Part shown: positions 10,110 through 18,571 of the stretch, one piece after another
Layout: each line of letters starts with the position of its first letter
Numbering within the stretch: position 1 is the first letter of the stretch
Assembly: GCF_026967795.1 (NCBI RefSeq)
Contig: NZ_JAPVBH010000002.1
Span: forward strand, 620,001-684,000
Direction: 5' to 3'
DNA length: 64,000 nt
Source: Modestobacter sp. VKM Ac-2986
Lineage (GTDB): Bacteria > Actinomycetota > Actinomycetes > Mycobacteriales > Geodermatophilaceae
Notes under the pieces: model-generated
Told to the model about the DNA's origin: nothing
The model's input: only the letters and a program-made list of their open reading frames with translations
The model's database searches: none
Translations under genes and position numbers: made by a program

Positions 10110-10123
10110 TCACGAGATCGTGA
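10110..10123. promoter_or_regulatory. Palindrome upstream of manA
   Basis: TCACGA-GA-TCGTGA is a 6-2-6 inverted repeat 14 bp upstream of the manA GTG. It sits where a repressor would block manA expression. No binding protein is assigned. Confidence 0.35.
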
Positions 10124-10156
10124 TGCACACCATGGTGATCTAGCGCACGTGGGCGA

Positions 10157-10172
10157 TGTTAGCGTTCGCAAC
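10157..10172 (+). promoter_or_regulatory. Candidate LacI-type operator / -10 of the sugar ABC operon
   Basis: TGTTAGCGTTCGCAAC contains the half-site TGTTAGCG, typical of LacI-family operators centred on CG, and an imperfect right half. It also contains the -10-like hexamer TAGCGT (10160-10165) facing the ABC operon. Overlap of operator and -10 would fit repression by the LacI regulator encoded at 14008. Confidence 0.35.
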
Positions 10173-10286
10173 GTGGCGACGGCGCCACGGCGCAGGCAGG
10201 TTCAACGGCCCGGCGAAGGGCCCAGAAACGGCTCTGATCGGGCAGGAGACCGGCCCGCGGTACAGCCAGCACGGAGGAACACGACG

Positions 10287-11258
10287 ATGTCTTTCTCACG
10301 CTCCCGGACGATGTCCAGCGCTCTGCTCCTCGCGGGGGCCCTCGTCATGACGGGCTGCAGCAACGGCGACCAGACCCCGGCCGCCGGTGGCGGCGGCGGT
10401 GGCGGTGGTGGTGAGGTGGAGAAGGTCGGCCTGATGCTCCAGGACATCTCCAACCCGTTCTTCGCGTCGATGCAGGCGAGCATGGAGGCGGCGGCCGAGG
10501 CCGACGGCTTCGAGCTCAACGTCCAGGACGGGCGTCAGGACCTCGGCACACAGAACGACCAGATCGACGCCTTCATCCAGCAGGGCATGGACCTGATCCT
10601 GCTCAACGCGGTCGACAGCGACGGCATCGCCTCCGGCGTGGCCCGCGCCCAGGCGGCCGGCATCCCGGTGGTGGCCGTGGACGTCGACGCCGCCGGTGCC
10701 CAGGCCGCCGTCACCACCGACAACGTTAAGGCCGGCGAGCTCGCCTGCCAGGCGCTGGTCGACAAGATGGGCGGCGCGGGCAACATCCTCGTGGTCGAAG
10801 GCACCCCCACCACCGCGCCGCAGGACCGGGTCAAGGGCTGTGAGGGCGTGCTCGCCGAGAACCCCGACATCAAGGTGCTCGCGCGCCAGGCCGGCAAGAA
10901 CGACCGCGACAGCGGCTTGACGCTGACCACCGACATGCTGACCGCCAACAGTGACGTGCAGGGCATCTTCGCCATCAACGACCCGGAGGCGCTCGGCGCG
11001 TCCCTGGCCGTGCAGCAGGCCGGCCGCACCGGCGTGGTCATCACCGGTGTCGACGGGTCGCCCGAGGCTGTCAAGGCGCTGCAGGACCCCGCCTCCGACT
11101 TCTGGGCCAGCGCAGCGCAGGACCCGGGCGGCATGGCCGTCAAGGCCCTCGAAGTGGGCCGGGAGATCGTCGCGGGCAACGCCCCCACCGAGCGGGTGAC
11201 GCTGCTGGACCCCACGATCGTCACCAAGGACAGCGTCAGTGACTACAAGGGCTGGTGA
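10287..11258 (+). CDS. Sugar ABC transporter substrate-binding lipoprotein (RbsB-like)
   Basis: 323 aa. The signal peptide ends in lipobox VMTGC, followed by a glycine tract of about 9 residues as a flexible linker. The periplasmic-binding-protein type 1 fold begins at VEKVGLMLQDISNPFFASM, with LNAVDSDGIASGVARAQAAGIPVVAVD and the C-terminal INDPEALGASLAVQQAG/ITGVDGSPEAV. These are hallmarks of ribose/galactose/xylose-type binding proteins. GGAGG at 10273-10277 is a good ribosome-binding site for ATG 10287. It is the first gene of a three-gene import operon. The exact sugar (pentose or hexose) cannot be fixed; the nearby manA favours one that yields fructose-6-P. Confidence 0.92.
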   Translation: MSFSRSRTMSSALLLAGALVMTGCSNGDQTPAAGGGGGGGGGEVEKVGLMLQDISNPFFASMQASMEAAAEADGFELNVQDGRQDLGTQNDQIDAFIQQGMDLILLNAVDSDGIASGVARAQAAGIPVVAVDVDAAGAQAAVTTDNVKAGELACQALVDKMGGAGNILVVEGTPTTAPQDRVKGCEGVLAENPDIKVLARQAGKNDRDSGLTLTTDMLTANSDVQGIFAINDPEALGASLAVQQAGRTGVVITGVDGSPEAVKALQDPASDFWASAAQDPGGMAVKALEVGREIVAGNAPTERVTLLDPTIVTKDSVSDYKGW

Positions 11259-12861
11259 CGTACCGGGGGCGGCGCGGGGCACGGGCGTGAGCGGGACGCC
11301 CGGAGCATCCCTTCTGGAGGTGTCGGGGATCAGCAAGCGCTTCGGCGCCACCCGGGCGCTGTCGGACGTGAGCTTCGACGTCCGGCCCGGTGAGGTGCAC
11401 GCCCTCATGGGCGAGAACGGCGCTGGCAAGTCGACGCTGATGAAGATCATCTCCGGCAACTACCAGCCGGACACCGGCACGATCGGCATCGGCGGCTCCC
11501 CGGTCGTCCTGACGTCGCCCCGCGACGCCATGGCGGCCGGAGTGGCGATCATCCACCAGGAGCTGAACACCATCCCCGAGATGACGGTCGCGGAGAACCT
11601 CGCGACCGGGGCCGAGCCGACCCGCTTCGGGGTGCTGCTCGACCGGCGGGCGATGCGGCAGCAGGCCCAGGAGAAGCTCGCCCGGGTCGGCGCCGACATC
11701 GACCCCGACCGGCCGATCGGCCGCCTCAGCGTTGGCATGCAGCAGGTGGTGGAGATCGCCCGCGCGGTCGCCGAGGACGCCAAGGTGCTGGTGCTCGACG
11801 AGCCGACGGCGTCGTTGTCCAAGAGCGAGTCCGAGCACCTGTTCAGGCTGATCCGCACCATGCGCGAGGCCGGGATGGGGTTGATCTACATCAGCCACCG
11901 GATGGAGGAGGTCTGGGAGCTCGCCGACCGGGTCACCGTCTTCCGGGACGGGAAGCTCATCGGGACCCGGGACATGCACGCCCAGGGCGCCGACCAGGTC
12001 ACTCCCGATGACATCGTGAAGATGATGGTCGGCCGCGAGATCTCCGACCTCTACACCCACGACCGCCGGGGCGGAGGGGACGTGCGCCTGTCGGTGCGTG
12101 AGCTGACCGGCCCCGGCGGCATCGGTCCGGTCTCCTTCGACGTCCGGGCCGGTGAGATCGTCGGGATGGTCGGGCTCATCGGGGCCGGCCGCACCGAGGT
12201 GGCCCGGCTCGTCTACGGGGCCGACCGGCGCACCGGCGGGGTGGTCGAGCTCGACGGCCGGCCGCTCGAGGCGCGCGGACCGGCGGACGCCATCCGTGCC
12301 GGGGTGGGGCTGCTCCCGGAGAGCCGCAAGGACCAGGCGCTCTTCCTGGACATGTCGGTCCGGGACAACGTGAGCGTCTCGACGCTGGGCGACTACACCA
12401 GCGGCGGCGTGCTGCGTGGGCGGCGGCTGCTGTCCGCCGTCCGCGGGGTGATGCAGCAGCTGAAGGTGCGGGCCAACGCCGTCGACCTGGAGTCGCGGGC
12501 GCTGTCCGGTGGCAACCAGCAGAAGGTCGTGCTCGGCCGGCTGCTGTTGCAGAAGCCCAGGCTGCTCATCCTCGACGAGCCCACCCGCGGGGTCGACATC
12601 GGTGCCAAGAGCGAGATCTACACGATCATCGACGAGATCGCCGCGACCGGGACGGCCGTCCTCGTCATCTCCTCCGACCTGCCGGAGGCCCTCGGCATCA
12701 GCGACCGCCTCCTGGTGATGCGCGGCGGCCGGATCGTCGCCGAGGTGCCCGCCGCCGAGGCGAGCGAGGAGTCCGTCATGCAGCACGCCACCGGCGTGCA
12801 CACACCATCCACATCGACCGGGGACCGGGACCGGGCCCACGACGCAGGAGCGAGAAGATGA
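11239..12861 (+). CDS. Sugar ABC transporter ATP-binding protein, double ATPase (RbsA-like)
   Basis: 540 aa with two ABC cassettes. The N-terminal one has Walker A GENGAGKST, an LSVGMQQ signature and Walker B VLVLDEPTASL. The C-terminal one has a degenerate Walker A (GLIGAGRTE), LSGGNQQK and ILDEPTRGVD. This arrangement is diagnostic of the RbsA/AraG/MglA group. GTG 11239 overlaps the binding-protein gene by 20 bp and has AAGGA 8 nt upstream; GTG 11287 is an alternative closer to the first conserved residue. It energises the permease encoded immediately downstream. Confidence 0.93.
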   Translation: MTTRAGDVPGAARGTGVSGTPGASLLEVSGISKRFGATRALSDVSFDVRPGEVHALMGENGAGKSTLMKIISGNYQPDTGTIGIGGSPVVLTSPRDAMAAGVAIIHQELNTIPEMTVAENLATGAEPTRFGVLLDRRAMRQQAQEKLARVGADIDPDRPIGRLSVGMQQVVEIARAVAEDAKVLVLDEPTASLSKSESEHLFRLIRTMREAGMGLIYISHRMEEVWELADRVTVFRDGKLIGTRDMHAQGADQVTPDDIVKMMVGREISDLYTHDRRGGGDVRLSVRELTGPGGIGPVSFDVRAGEIVGMVGLIGAGRTEVARLVYGADRRTGGVVELDGRPLEARGPADAIRAGVGLLPESRKDQALFLDMSVRDNVSVSTLGDYTSGGVLRGRRLLSAVRGVMQQLKVRANAVDLESRALSGGNQQKVVLGRLLLQKPRLLILDEPTRGVDIGAKSEIYTIIDEIAATGTAVLVISSDLPEALGISDRLLVMRGGRIVAEVPAAEASEESVMQHATGVHTPSTSTGDRDRAHDAGARR

Positions 12862-13859
12862 GCACCACCGTCGACACGGCCGACAGCACCGTCGTCCCGA
12901 GCGACAGCACACGCAGGAACGGCTTCGGCTACTGGTGGGACCGCGTCGGCATCCTGCTGGTGCTCGTCCTGCTCGTGCTCTTGATGGCCGTGCTGGCCCC
13001 GAACTTCCTGTCGGTCAGCAACGGCGTCAACGTGGCCCGGTCGGTCTCGATCAACGCGATCCTCGCCGCGGGGATGACGCTGGTCATCCTCACCGGCGGG
13101 ATCGACCTGTCGGTCGGCTCCATCCTGGCGGTCTCGGGCGTGACCGGCGTCCTGCTGTGGACCAACGGCGTACCCACACCACTGGCCCTGATCGGCGGCA
13201 TCCTGGTCGGAGCCCTGGCCGGGGCGGTCAACGGCGTCTTCGTCGCCCGATTCGCCCTGCCGGCGTTCATCGTGACGCTGGGGTCGATGACCTACCTGCG
13301 AGGGTTGTCGTATTCGCTGCTCGACGGACAACCACTGGTGGCGACCGAGCTCGGCTACCGCGGCGTCGGCAACGGCAGCGTCGCCGGGATCCCCCAGCCG
13401 GTGGTGCTCATGGTGATCGTCTACGCGGTGCTGTGGTTCGTTCTCGAGCGCACCCGCTTCGGTCGCCACGTGTACGCCGTCGGTGGGAACAGCGAGGGCG
13501 CCCGACTGGCGGGCATCAACGTCAAGCGGGTGCTGATGACCGTCTACATGATCGGCGGCGCGACCGCCGGCGTCGCGGGCGTCATCTTCTCCGCCCGCGT
13601 CCTGTCGGCCCAGCCCACCGCCGGCAGCGGCTACGAGCTCGACGCCATCGCGGCGGTCGTGCTGGGCGGGACGGCGCTGGCCGGTGGACGGGGACGCATC
13701 CTCGGCACGCTGATCGGGGCGGTGATCATCGGCGTCCTGTCCAACGGCCTCGTGCTGATGAACGTGCCGTTCTTCTACCAGTTGATCATCAAGGGCGTCG
13801 TCATCATCCTGGCCATCGGGCTGGACAGCCTGAAGCGGCTGGGCCGCACCTCGGGCTGA
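12858..13859 (+). CDS. Sugar ABC transporter permease (RbsC-like)
   Basis: 333 aa with about eight to ten hydrophobic helices. It matches the BPD_transp_2 family: NAILAAGMTLVILTGGIDLSVGS is the family hallmark near the N-terminus, followed by GNSEGARLAGINV and ELDAIAAVVLGGTALAGGRG. The ATG overlaps the stop of the ATPase gene by 4 bp (ATGA), so it is translationally coupled. It forms the membrane channel of the importer. The operon ends in a very strong hairpin. Confidence 0.93.
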   Translation: MSTTVDTADSTVVPSDSTRRNGFGYWWDRVGILLVLVLLVLLMAVLAPNFLSVSNGVNVARSVSINAILAAGMTLVILTGGIDLSVGSILAVSGVTGVLLWTNGVPTPLALIGGILVGALAGAVNGVFVARFALPAFIVTLGSMTYLRGLSYSLLDGQPLVATELGYRGVGNGSVAGIPQPVVLMVIVYAVLWFVLERTRFGRHVYAVGGNSEGARLAGINVKRVLMTVYMIGGATAGVAGVIFSARVLSAQPTAGSGYELDAIAAVVLGGTALAGGRGRILGTLIGAVIIGVLSNGLVLMNVPFFYQLIIKGVVIILAIGLDSLKRLGRTSG

Positions 13860-13861
13860 CC

Positions 13862-13907
13862 ACGCTGGGCTCCCGCCCCCCGGCCGTCGGGGGCGGGAGC
13901 CCAGCGT
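13862..13907 (+). terminator. Perfect 19-bp terminator hairpin after the sugar ABC operon
   Basis: The left arm 13862-13880 pairs perfectly with 13889-13907 around an 8-nt loop. It follows the permease stop within 3 bp and insulates the downstream LacI gene. Confidence 0.9.
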
Positions 13908-14007
13908 CTCCACCCACCCAGCCGGACGACGATCGGTCCGACACGCCCTCTGGTCCGGCAGGATGTCCGGCGCCGGGACCCTGCCCGGCGCGGTGGGAGG
14001 AGCCGGC

Positions 14008-14994
14008 GTGCCACGGGTGACCAGCGCGGACGTCGCGCGGGAGAGCGGGGTGTCCCGCACCACGGTCAGCTACGTCCTCAACGACACGTCCGGCACGGTG
14101 ATCTCCGAGGAGACCCGGCGGCGGGTGCGCGAGGCCGCCGACCGGCTCGGGTACGCCCCGTCGGCGGCCGCCCGCACGCTGCGCAGCGGGCGCAGCGACC
14201 TCGTGCTCTGCGTCGTGCCGGACTGGCCGGTCGGCCCCGTGATGGAGGCGCTGCTGGACCACCTGACCCGCGAGCTCGCCGCCCGCGACCTGTCGGTGCT
14301 GGTGCACCACTCGCGCGGGCAGCGGCCGCTGGCGGACCTGTGGCGGGCGGTCACCCCGCGGGCCGTCGTCGGCTTCACCGCCTTCCCCGACGCCGACGAG
14401 GTCGGCATGCGCCGGGCGGGCATCCAGGTGGTCGCCACCGTGCTGGACGAGGAGCCCCGCCGGCCCGGGGCCTTCGCCGTCGGGCAGCTGCAGGTGGGGC
14501 GGCTGCAGGCCCAGCACCTGGTGGGCGCCGGGCACCGCGTGATCGGCTACGCCTCGACCACCGACCCGCGGCTGGCCGAGTTCGCCGACCCACGGCTGGC
14601 CGGGGTGCGCGAGGAGTGCCGACGGCTGGGCCTCCCCGATCCCCGGGTGCACGCCGTCGAGCTGACCGCGGAGTCCGGACGGGCGGCGGTGCGCGCCCTG
14701 CGGGCCGGGCTCGAGCCGGCCAGCGCGATCGCCGCCTACAACGACGAGGTCGCCCTCGCCGTCCTCGCCGGGGCGCGCGCGGAGGGCCTGCGGGTCCCGG
14801 ACGACGTCGCCGTCATCGGGGTGGACGACGTCACGGCCGCCCGGCTCGCGGCTCCCCCGCTGACGACGGTGTCCCAGTCGGCGGCGGTGCAGGCCCGCTT
14901 CCTCTCGGACTCGGTGACCGCGGCGCTGGACGGCCGGCCCCCGCCGGCCCACCCCGACGACGTCCTGCGGCTGGTGGTGCGGGAGTCGGCCTGA
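14008..14994 (+). CDS. LacI-family transcriptional regulator
   Basis: 328 aa. The N-terminal LacI helix-turn-helix (VTSADVARESGVSRTTVSYVLN) is followed by the hinge region LGYAPSAAARTLRSGRSD and a periplasmic-binding-protein-like effector domain ending VIGVDDVTAARLAAPPLTTV. GTG 14008 is preferred over an upstream codon because GGGAGGAG (13995-14002) precedes it and the HTH starts right after it. Placed immediately downstream of the sugar importer, it is the likely local repressor. The candidate site lies at 10157-10172. Confidence 0.9.
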   Translation: MPRVTSADVARESGVSRTTVSYVLNDTSGTVISEETRRRVREAADRLGYAPSAAARTLRSGRSDLVLCVVPDWPVGPVMEALLDHLTRELAARDLSVLVHHSRGQRPLADLWRAVTPRAVVGFTAFPDADEVGMRRAGIQVVATVLDEEPRRPGAFAVGQLQVGRLQAQHLVGAGHRVIGYASTTDPRLAEFADPRLAGVREECRRLGLPDPRVHAVELTAESGRAAVRALRAGLEPASAIAAYNDEVALAVLAGARAEGLRVPDDVAVIGVDDVTAARLAAPPLTTVSQSAAVQARFLSDSVTAALDGRPPPAHPDDVLRLVVRESA

Positions 14995-15000
14995 GACGTG

Positions 15001-15038
15001 CCGGTGGGCCGGGGCGCCCGGGCGCGCCGCCCCACCGG
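15001..15038. terminator. Bidirectional GC-rich hairpin
   Basis: CCGGTGGG (15001-15008) pairs with CCCACCGG (15031-15038), with further GC pairing inside. It lies between the convergent lacI-type and beta-helix protein genes. Confidence 0.6.
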
Positions 15039-15052
15039 GTCCTGCCCATGGG

Positions 15053-16981
15053 TCAGCGTGCGGGGTAGTCCACGACGTACTGCGGCCTTCCCTGGGTGGT
15101 GCCGTCGGAGCGGCCGCCCACGTCGTTGACCACGTGCTCGATGACGCCGAGCCCGTCGAGGTGCACGGTCATCACGTGGTGCAGCTGGACGCCCGGGGTG
15201 TTCGGCACCTCGAAGCCCATCTGCGTGGTGATGCCGGGGCCGGCGTTGCGCTGGTAGCCGTACACGCCACCGCCGTCCAGCCGGTGGGTCGTGACCTGCT
15301 CCCCGACCTTGTAGCCGGCCCAGCCGAGCGTGCCGTTCGGCTCCTGCCAGTCGGCCTGCGACGGCGGGTCGTACGGGATCTCGTTCTGGTACAGCACGAC
15401 CCGGCCGCGCTCGCCGTTCCAGACGGTGTTGTGCTCCTGGAAGTGCTCGACGAACAGGCCGGTCGCGGTGACGTCCGCGCCGTTGACGACCACACCGGTG
15501 CGGCCGATGTTGGTGCGCCACCGGTCGGTGTCGCCGTTCACGCCGGCGGTGAAGCCCTCCACCCCGTGGTCGGCGCGCCACACCCAGGTGTGGTCGACGA
15601 GCACGTGGTCGCTGTTGACCACCAGCGCCGTGTCGGCCTTGCCCACGTGCGGGCCGCCGACGCGGAAGAAGACGTCGGACAGCGTCGTCGGGTTGGTGGC
15701 ACCGCTCTTCTTCGGGCTGCTGTTGCCGTTCTTCTTGCCGACCTCCAGCAGCACCGGCGACTCCTTCGTGCCGGCGTCGATGGTGACGCCGGCGACGACC
15801 ACACCGGGGACGTCGGCCACGGTCATCGGCACGGCGCCGTCCACCGCGGTCAGCGTGGCCAGACCCAGCCCGAGGACGACGGTGTCGGCACGCTTGACGG
15901 CGATGCTCGAGGCGACGTCGTAGACGCCGGGGGTGAGCAGCAGGTGCTTGCCGCGGGCCAGCTGGTTGTTGATCTCCTGCACGCTGGTCGTCGGCTTCGC
16001 GATGAAGAAGTCGGTCAGCGGGACGGTGCGGCCGGGGGTCAGGCCCTCGTCCCAGGTGACGCCCCGGCTGTTCGTCTGGGCCGAGGGGACGCGGACCTGC
16101 CAGGCGCCCTTCGCGTCGACGAACAGGTACGGCTTCTCCCGGCTGACCGGCGTGTTCTCCACGGTGGTGTACGGCGGGTCCGGGAAGCCGGCCTCGCTGG
16201 GCGCGCCCTCGACACCGGAGAAGACCTGGTTCCACACGCCGTTGGACCAGCTGCCGATCGTGCTGTTGCGGGTCAGCCACTGCTGCTGCGACCCGTTGAC
16301 GACGTCGCCGGCGAGCGTGTCGGCGATGAAGCCGCCACTGGCGAACTGCGGCCCGTCGGTGCAGTAGTCCATCAGCGACAGGGTGCCGCCGCTGACCTCG
16401 ACACGGCGCATGGGCGAGGCCTGGGAGACGGCGAAGAAGTTGGCCGTCGACCGGCAGCCGTCCTGGCCGGTGGCGTTGACGTTCAGGTGGAAGTTGGAGA
16501 CCGACCGCCAGAAGTTGTCCAGCGCGATGCAGTTGGGCGTGCCGTCGGCGTTAGGGCGGCAGCGGTTGTAGACCTCGACCTTGCCGTTGATCGTGACGTC
16601 TCGTGGGGAGGCACCCAGACCCGCGATCTCGGTGTAGTAGCCGACCTTGAGCTGCAGCGGCTCGGTGGCGGTGCCGTAGGTGCCGGGCTTGAACAGCAGC
16701 GCGTACCGCTGCGTGCCCATCTCGTTGGCCACCTGCTGGGCGTAGATCGCGTCGGCCTGCGCCTGGATCTGCGCGACCGGCGTGCTCGGGTCGAAGACGG
16801 TGACGTTGACGCCCAGGTCGGGCGAGGTCGCGTCGACCTGCTGCGTCGGGGCGGCCGTCGCGGCGCCCATCGTCGCCGGGGCGACGGACAGGGCGAGGGT
16901 GAGGGCCAGCAGGCCCGGGAGGCGACGGAGACCGCGGCGCCGGGGCACCGTCGACTCCGCGGGGATGGCTGGGGCGTCCAT
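15053..16981 (-). CDS. Secreted parallel beta-helix (pectate-lyase-fold) protein
   Basis: 642 aa with a Sec signal peptide: a basic start (PRRRGLRRL), a hydrophobic run (LLALTLALSVAPATMGAATA) and an Ala-x-Ala-like cleavage site. The body has features of a right-handed beta-helix of the pectate lyase superfamily: KPGTYG and GVYDV strands, GLGLATLTAVDG turns and many VVxGVTIDAG-type rungs. Similar actinobacterial proteins carry misleading names such as adenylyl cyclase or coagulation factor 5/8 domain protein. No cyclase motif is visible, so those names should not be used. It probably binds or cleaves a polysaccharide outside the cell. ATG 16981 is the only start that keeps the signal peptide intact. 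It has its own promoter region with a 16-bp palindrome. Confidence 0.75.
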   Translation of the reverse strand: MDAPAIPAESTVPRRRGLRRLPGLLALTLALSVAPATMGAATAAPTQQVDATSPDLGVNVTVFDPSTPVAQIQAQADAIYAQQVANEMGTQRYALLFKPGTYGTATEPLQLKVGYYTEIAGLGASPRDVTINGKVEVYNRCRPNADGTPNCIALDNFWRSVSNFHLNVNATGQDGCRSTANFFAVSQASPMRRVEVSGGTLSLMDYCTDGPQFASGGFIADTLAGDVVNGSQQQWLTRNSTIGSWSNGVWNQVFSGVEGAPSEAGFPDPPYTTVENTPVSREKPYLFVDAKGAWQVRVPSAQTNSRGVTWDEGLTPGRTVPLTDFFIAKPTTSVQEINNQLARGKHLLLTPGVYDVASSIAVKRADTVVLGLGLATLTAVDGAVPMTVADVPGVVVAGVTIDAGTKESPVLLEVGKKNGNSSPKKSGATNPTTLSDVFFRVGGPHVGKADTALVVNSDHVLVDHTWVWRADHGVEGFTAGVNGDTDRWRTNIGRTGVVVNGADVTATGLFVEHFQEHNTVWNGERGRVVLYQNEIPYDPPSQADWQEPNGTLGWAGYKVGEQVTTHRLDGGGVYGYQRNAGPGITTQMGFEVPNTPGVQLHHVMTVHLDGLGVIEHVVNDVGGRSDGTTQGRPQYVVDYPAR

Positions 16982-17011
16982 GCGCGTCCTCTTCGTTGAG
17001 TTCGGCAGTCA

Positions 17012-17027
17012 GGTGACTCGTGTCACC
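17012..17027. promoter_or_regulatory. Operator-like palindrome upstream of the secreted beta-helix gene
   Basis: GGTGAC-TCGT-GTCACC is a perfect 6-bp inverted repeat 31 bp upstream of the beta-helix gene start. It is the only palindrome seen in this 147-bp gap. The cognate regulator is unknown. Confidence 0.4.
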
Positions 17028-17128
17028 CTTGTCATTCTGAGGACGCGCACAGCCTTGTCAAGACGCGCCGGTCGACCCACCCGGCCACCCGGCGTGCCGC
17101 GCCCGCCGGTCCCGGCGGTGCACCGGGT

Positions 17129-18511
17129 TCAGGCGGTCCAGCGGGGCGCCGTCCGGCCGGACACCGCGCCGGCGGCCGTCCGCGCCCAGGCCTCCCGCAG
17201 CACCGCGACCAGCGCGCCGACGGCCTCTGGGGGCACCGACAGCGGGAGCCGCAGCCAGCGGTCGGCGGTGCCGTCGACGGTGAACCGTGGCCCGGGGGTG
17301 ATCCGCAGCCCCAGGTCGAGGGCGTGCCCGGCCAGCCGGGTGGAGCTGCCCGCGGGCAGCTGGACCCAGAGCATCGCGCCCGCCCGCGGCCGGGTGACGC
17401 GCCAGTCGGGCAGCTGGTCGGCGAGCGCGGCCAGCAGTGCGTCGCGCGAGGCGGTCAGCCAGGCGACGCGGTCGGCCACCACCTCGTCGGCGACGGCGAG
17501 CAGCCGCACCGCGACCAGCTGCTCGAGCACCGGGCTGCTCAGGTCGACGGTCCCGCGGGCCTGGGCGAGCCGGGCCAGCAGCGGTGGGTCGGCGCGCACC
17601 CAGCCCACCCGCAGGCCCGACCAGAACGCCTTGCTCATCGAGCCGAGGGTGACCACCCGGCGGTCCAGCACCGCCAGCGGCGTCGCCGGCTCCCCGTCGA
17701 GCACGAGGTCGGTGAACGTCTCGTCGGCGGCGACGACCGGGGCGTCCACCGCCGCGAGCAGCGCGCGCCGCTGCCGGTCGTCGGCGAGCAGCCCGGTGGG
17801 GTTCTGCCCGTCGGGGGTCAGCAGGGCGACGTCGGCGGCGCCGGCCGGCAGCTCCCAGCCCTCTGCGGTGACCGGCAGCGGCACCGCGCGCAGGTGCGCC
17901 GCCGCGACGGCGTCCAGCGCGGCCGGGTACGTGGGCTGCTCGACCAGCACCCGCCGACCCGGCGTGGTCACGGTGCGCAGCAGCAGGTCCCAGCCGGCCA
18001 GCGCGCCGTTGGTCACCATGACCTGCTCGGCCACGGTGGGCAGCCCCCGCCGGGTCAGGTGCCCGGCGACCGCGCTGCGCAGCGCCGGCAGGCCGTAGGG
18101 GTGCAGCCCGTGCCCGGACAGCAGCGGCCGCAGGTCCGCGGCCGCCTGCGCGACCGCGTCCACGAGCTGGGCCGGCGCCGGCGTCGCGGCCACGGTCAGG
18201 TCCCGGACGACGGCCGGCTCCCCCGGGTCGGCGTCCGGGCGCACCGGGGCGGACGCCGGCAGGGTGACCCGGCTGCCCGCCCCACCGGCGCTCACCAGGT
18301 AGCCCTCGGCCCGCAGCACGTCGTAGGCCGCGGTGACCGTCGTCCGGCTCAGCCGCAGCGCGGCGGCCAGGCTGCGCTCGCTGGGCACCCGGCTGCCCAG
18401 CGCGAGCCGGCCGTCCAGCGCCAGCCCGCGGATGCCGGCGGCCACCGCCCCGTAGGCCGGTCCCTCGCCCAGCCACGGGTCCAGCAGCTCGGCCAGCCGA
18501 TCGGTGCCCAC
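17129..18511 (-). CDS. MocR-family regulator (GntR wHTH fused to aminotransferase domain)
   Basis: 460 aa. The N-terminal GntR winged helix (GSRVPSERSLAAALRLSRTTVTAAYDVLRAEGYL) is followed by a linker and a fold-type I PLP aminotransferase-like domain. The PLP lysine lies in LGSMSKAFWSGLRVGW, and the conserved Asn is in TPDGQNPTG. MocR proteins sense PLP or amino-group ligands and regulate a divergent gene. GTG 18511 is chosen because the upstream in-frame extension would run into the divergent promoter. The neighbour is a YczE membrane protein, the same pairing known in Bacillus subtilis (ycxD-yczE). Confidence 0.88.
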   Translation of the reverse strand: MGTDRLAELLDPWLGEGPAYGAVAAGIRGLALDGRLALGSRVPSERSLAAALRLSRTTVTAAYDVLRAEGYLVSAGGAGSRVTLPASAPVRPDADPGEPAVVRDLTVAATPAPAQLVDAVAQAAADLRPLLSGHGLHPYGLPALRSAVAGHLTRRGLPTVAEQVMVTNGALAGWDLLLRTVTTPGRRVLVEQPTYPAALDAVAAAHLRAVPLPVTAEGWELPAGAADVALLTPDGQNPTGLLADDRQRRALLAAVDAPVVAADETFTDLVLDGEPATPLAVLDRRVVTLGSMSKAFWSGLRVGWVRADPPLLARLAQARGTVDLSSPVLEQLVAVRLLAVADEVVADRVAWLTASRDALLAALADQLPDWRVTRPRAGAMLWVQLPAGSSTRLAGHALDLGLRITPGPRFTVDGTADRWLRLPLSVPPEAVGALVAVLREAWARTAAGAVSGRTAPRWTA

Positions 18512-18528
18512 CCGGCCATGATGGCGAA

Positions 18529-18554
18529 CTTGGCCCTTCTCGGACAAGGCCAAG
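18529..18554. promoter_or_regulatory. Candidate MocR operator in the divergent gap
   Basis: CTTGGCC (18529-18535) and GGCCAAG (18548-18554) are perfect inverted repeats with a 12-bp spacer. They lie between the MocR start (18511) and the preferred YczE start (18572). The placement fits autoregulation and control of the partner gene. Confidence 0.45.
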
Positions 18555-18571
18555 CCGGTGAGGGTGAGGGC

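Noticed and set aside
15134-16999. 621-codon frame opposite the beta-helix protein gene
   Set aside because: Composition typical of a shadow frame; the minus-strand gene has a signal peptide and consistent domain.
18518-18571. Upstream ATG for the YczE-like gene
   Set aside because: It would leave 6 bp between divergent genes and put the likely operator inside the coding sequence.
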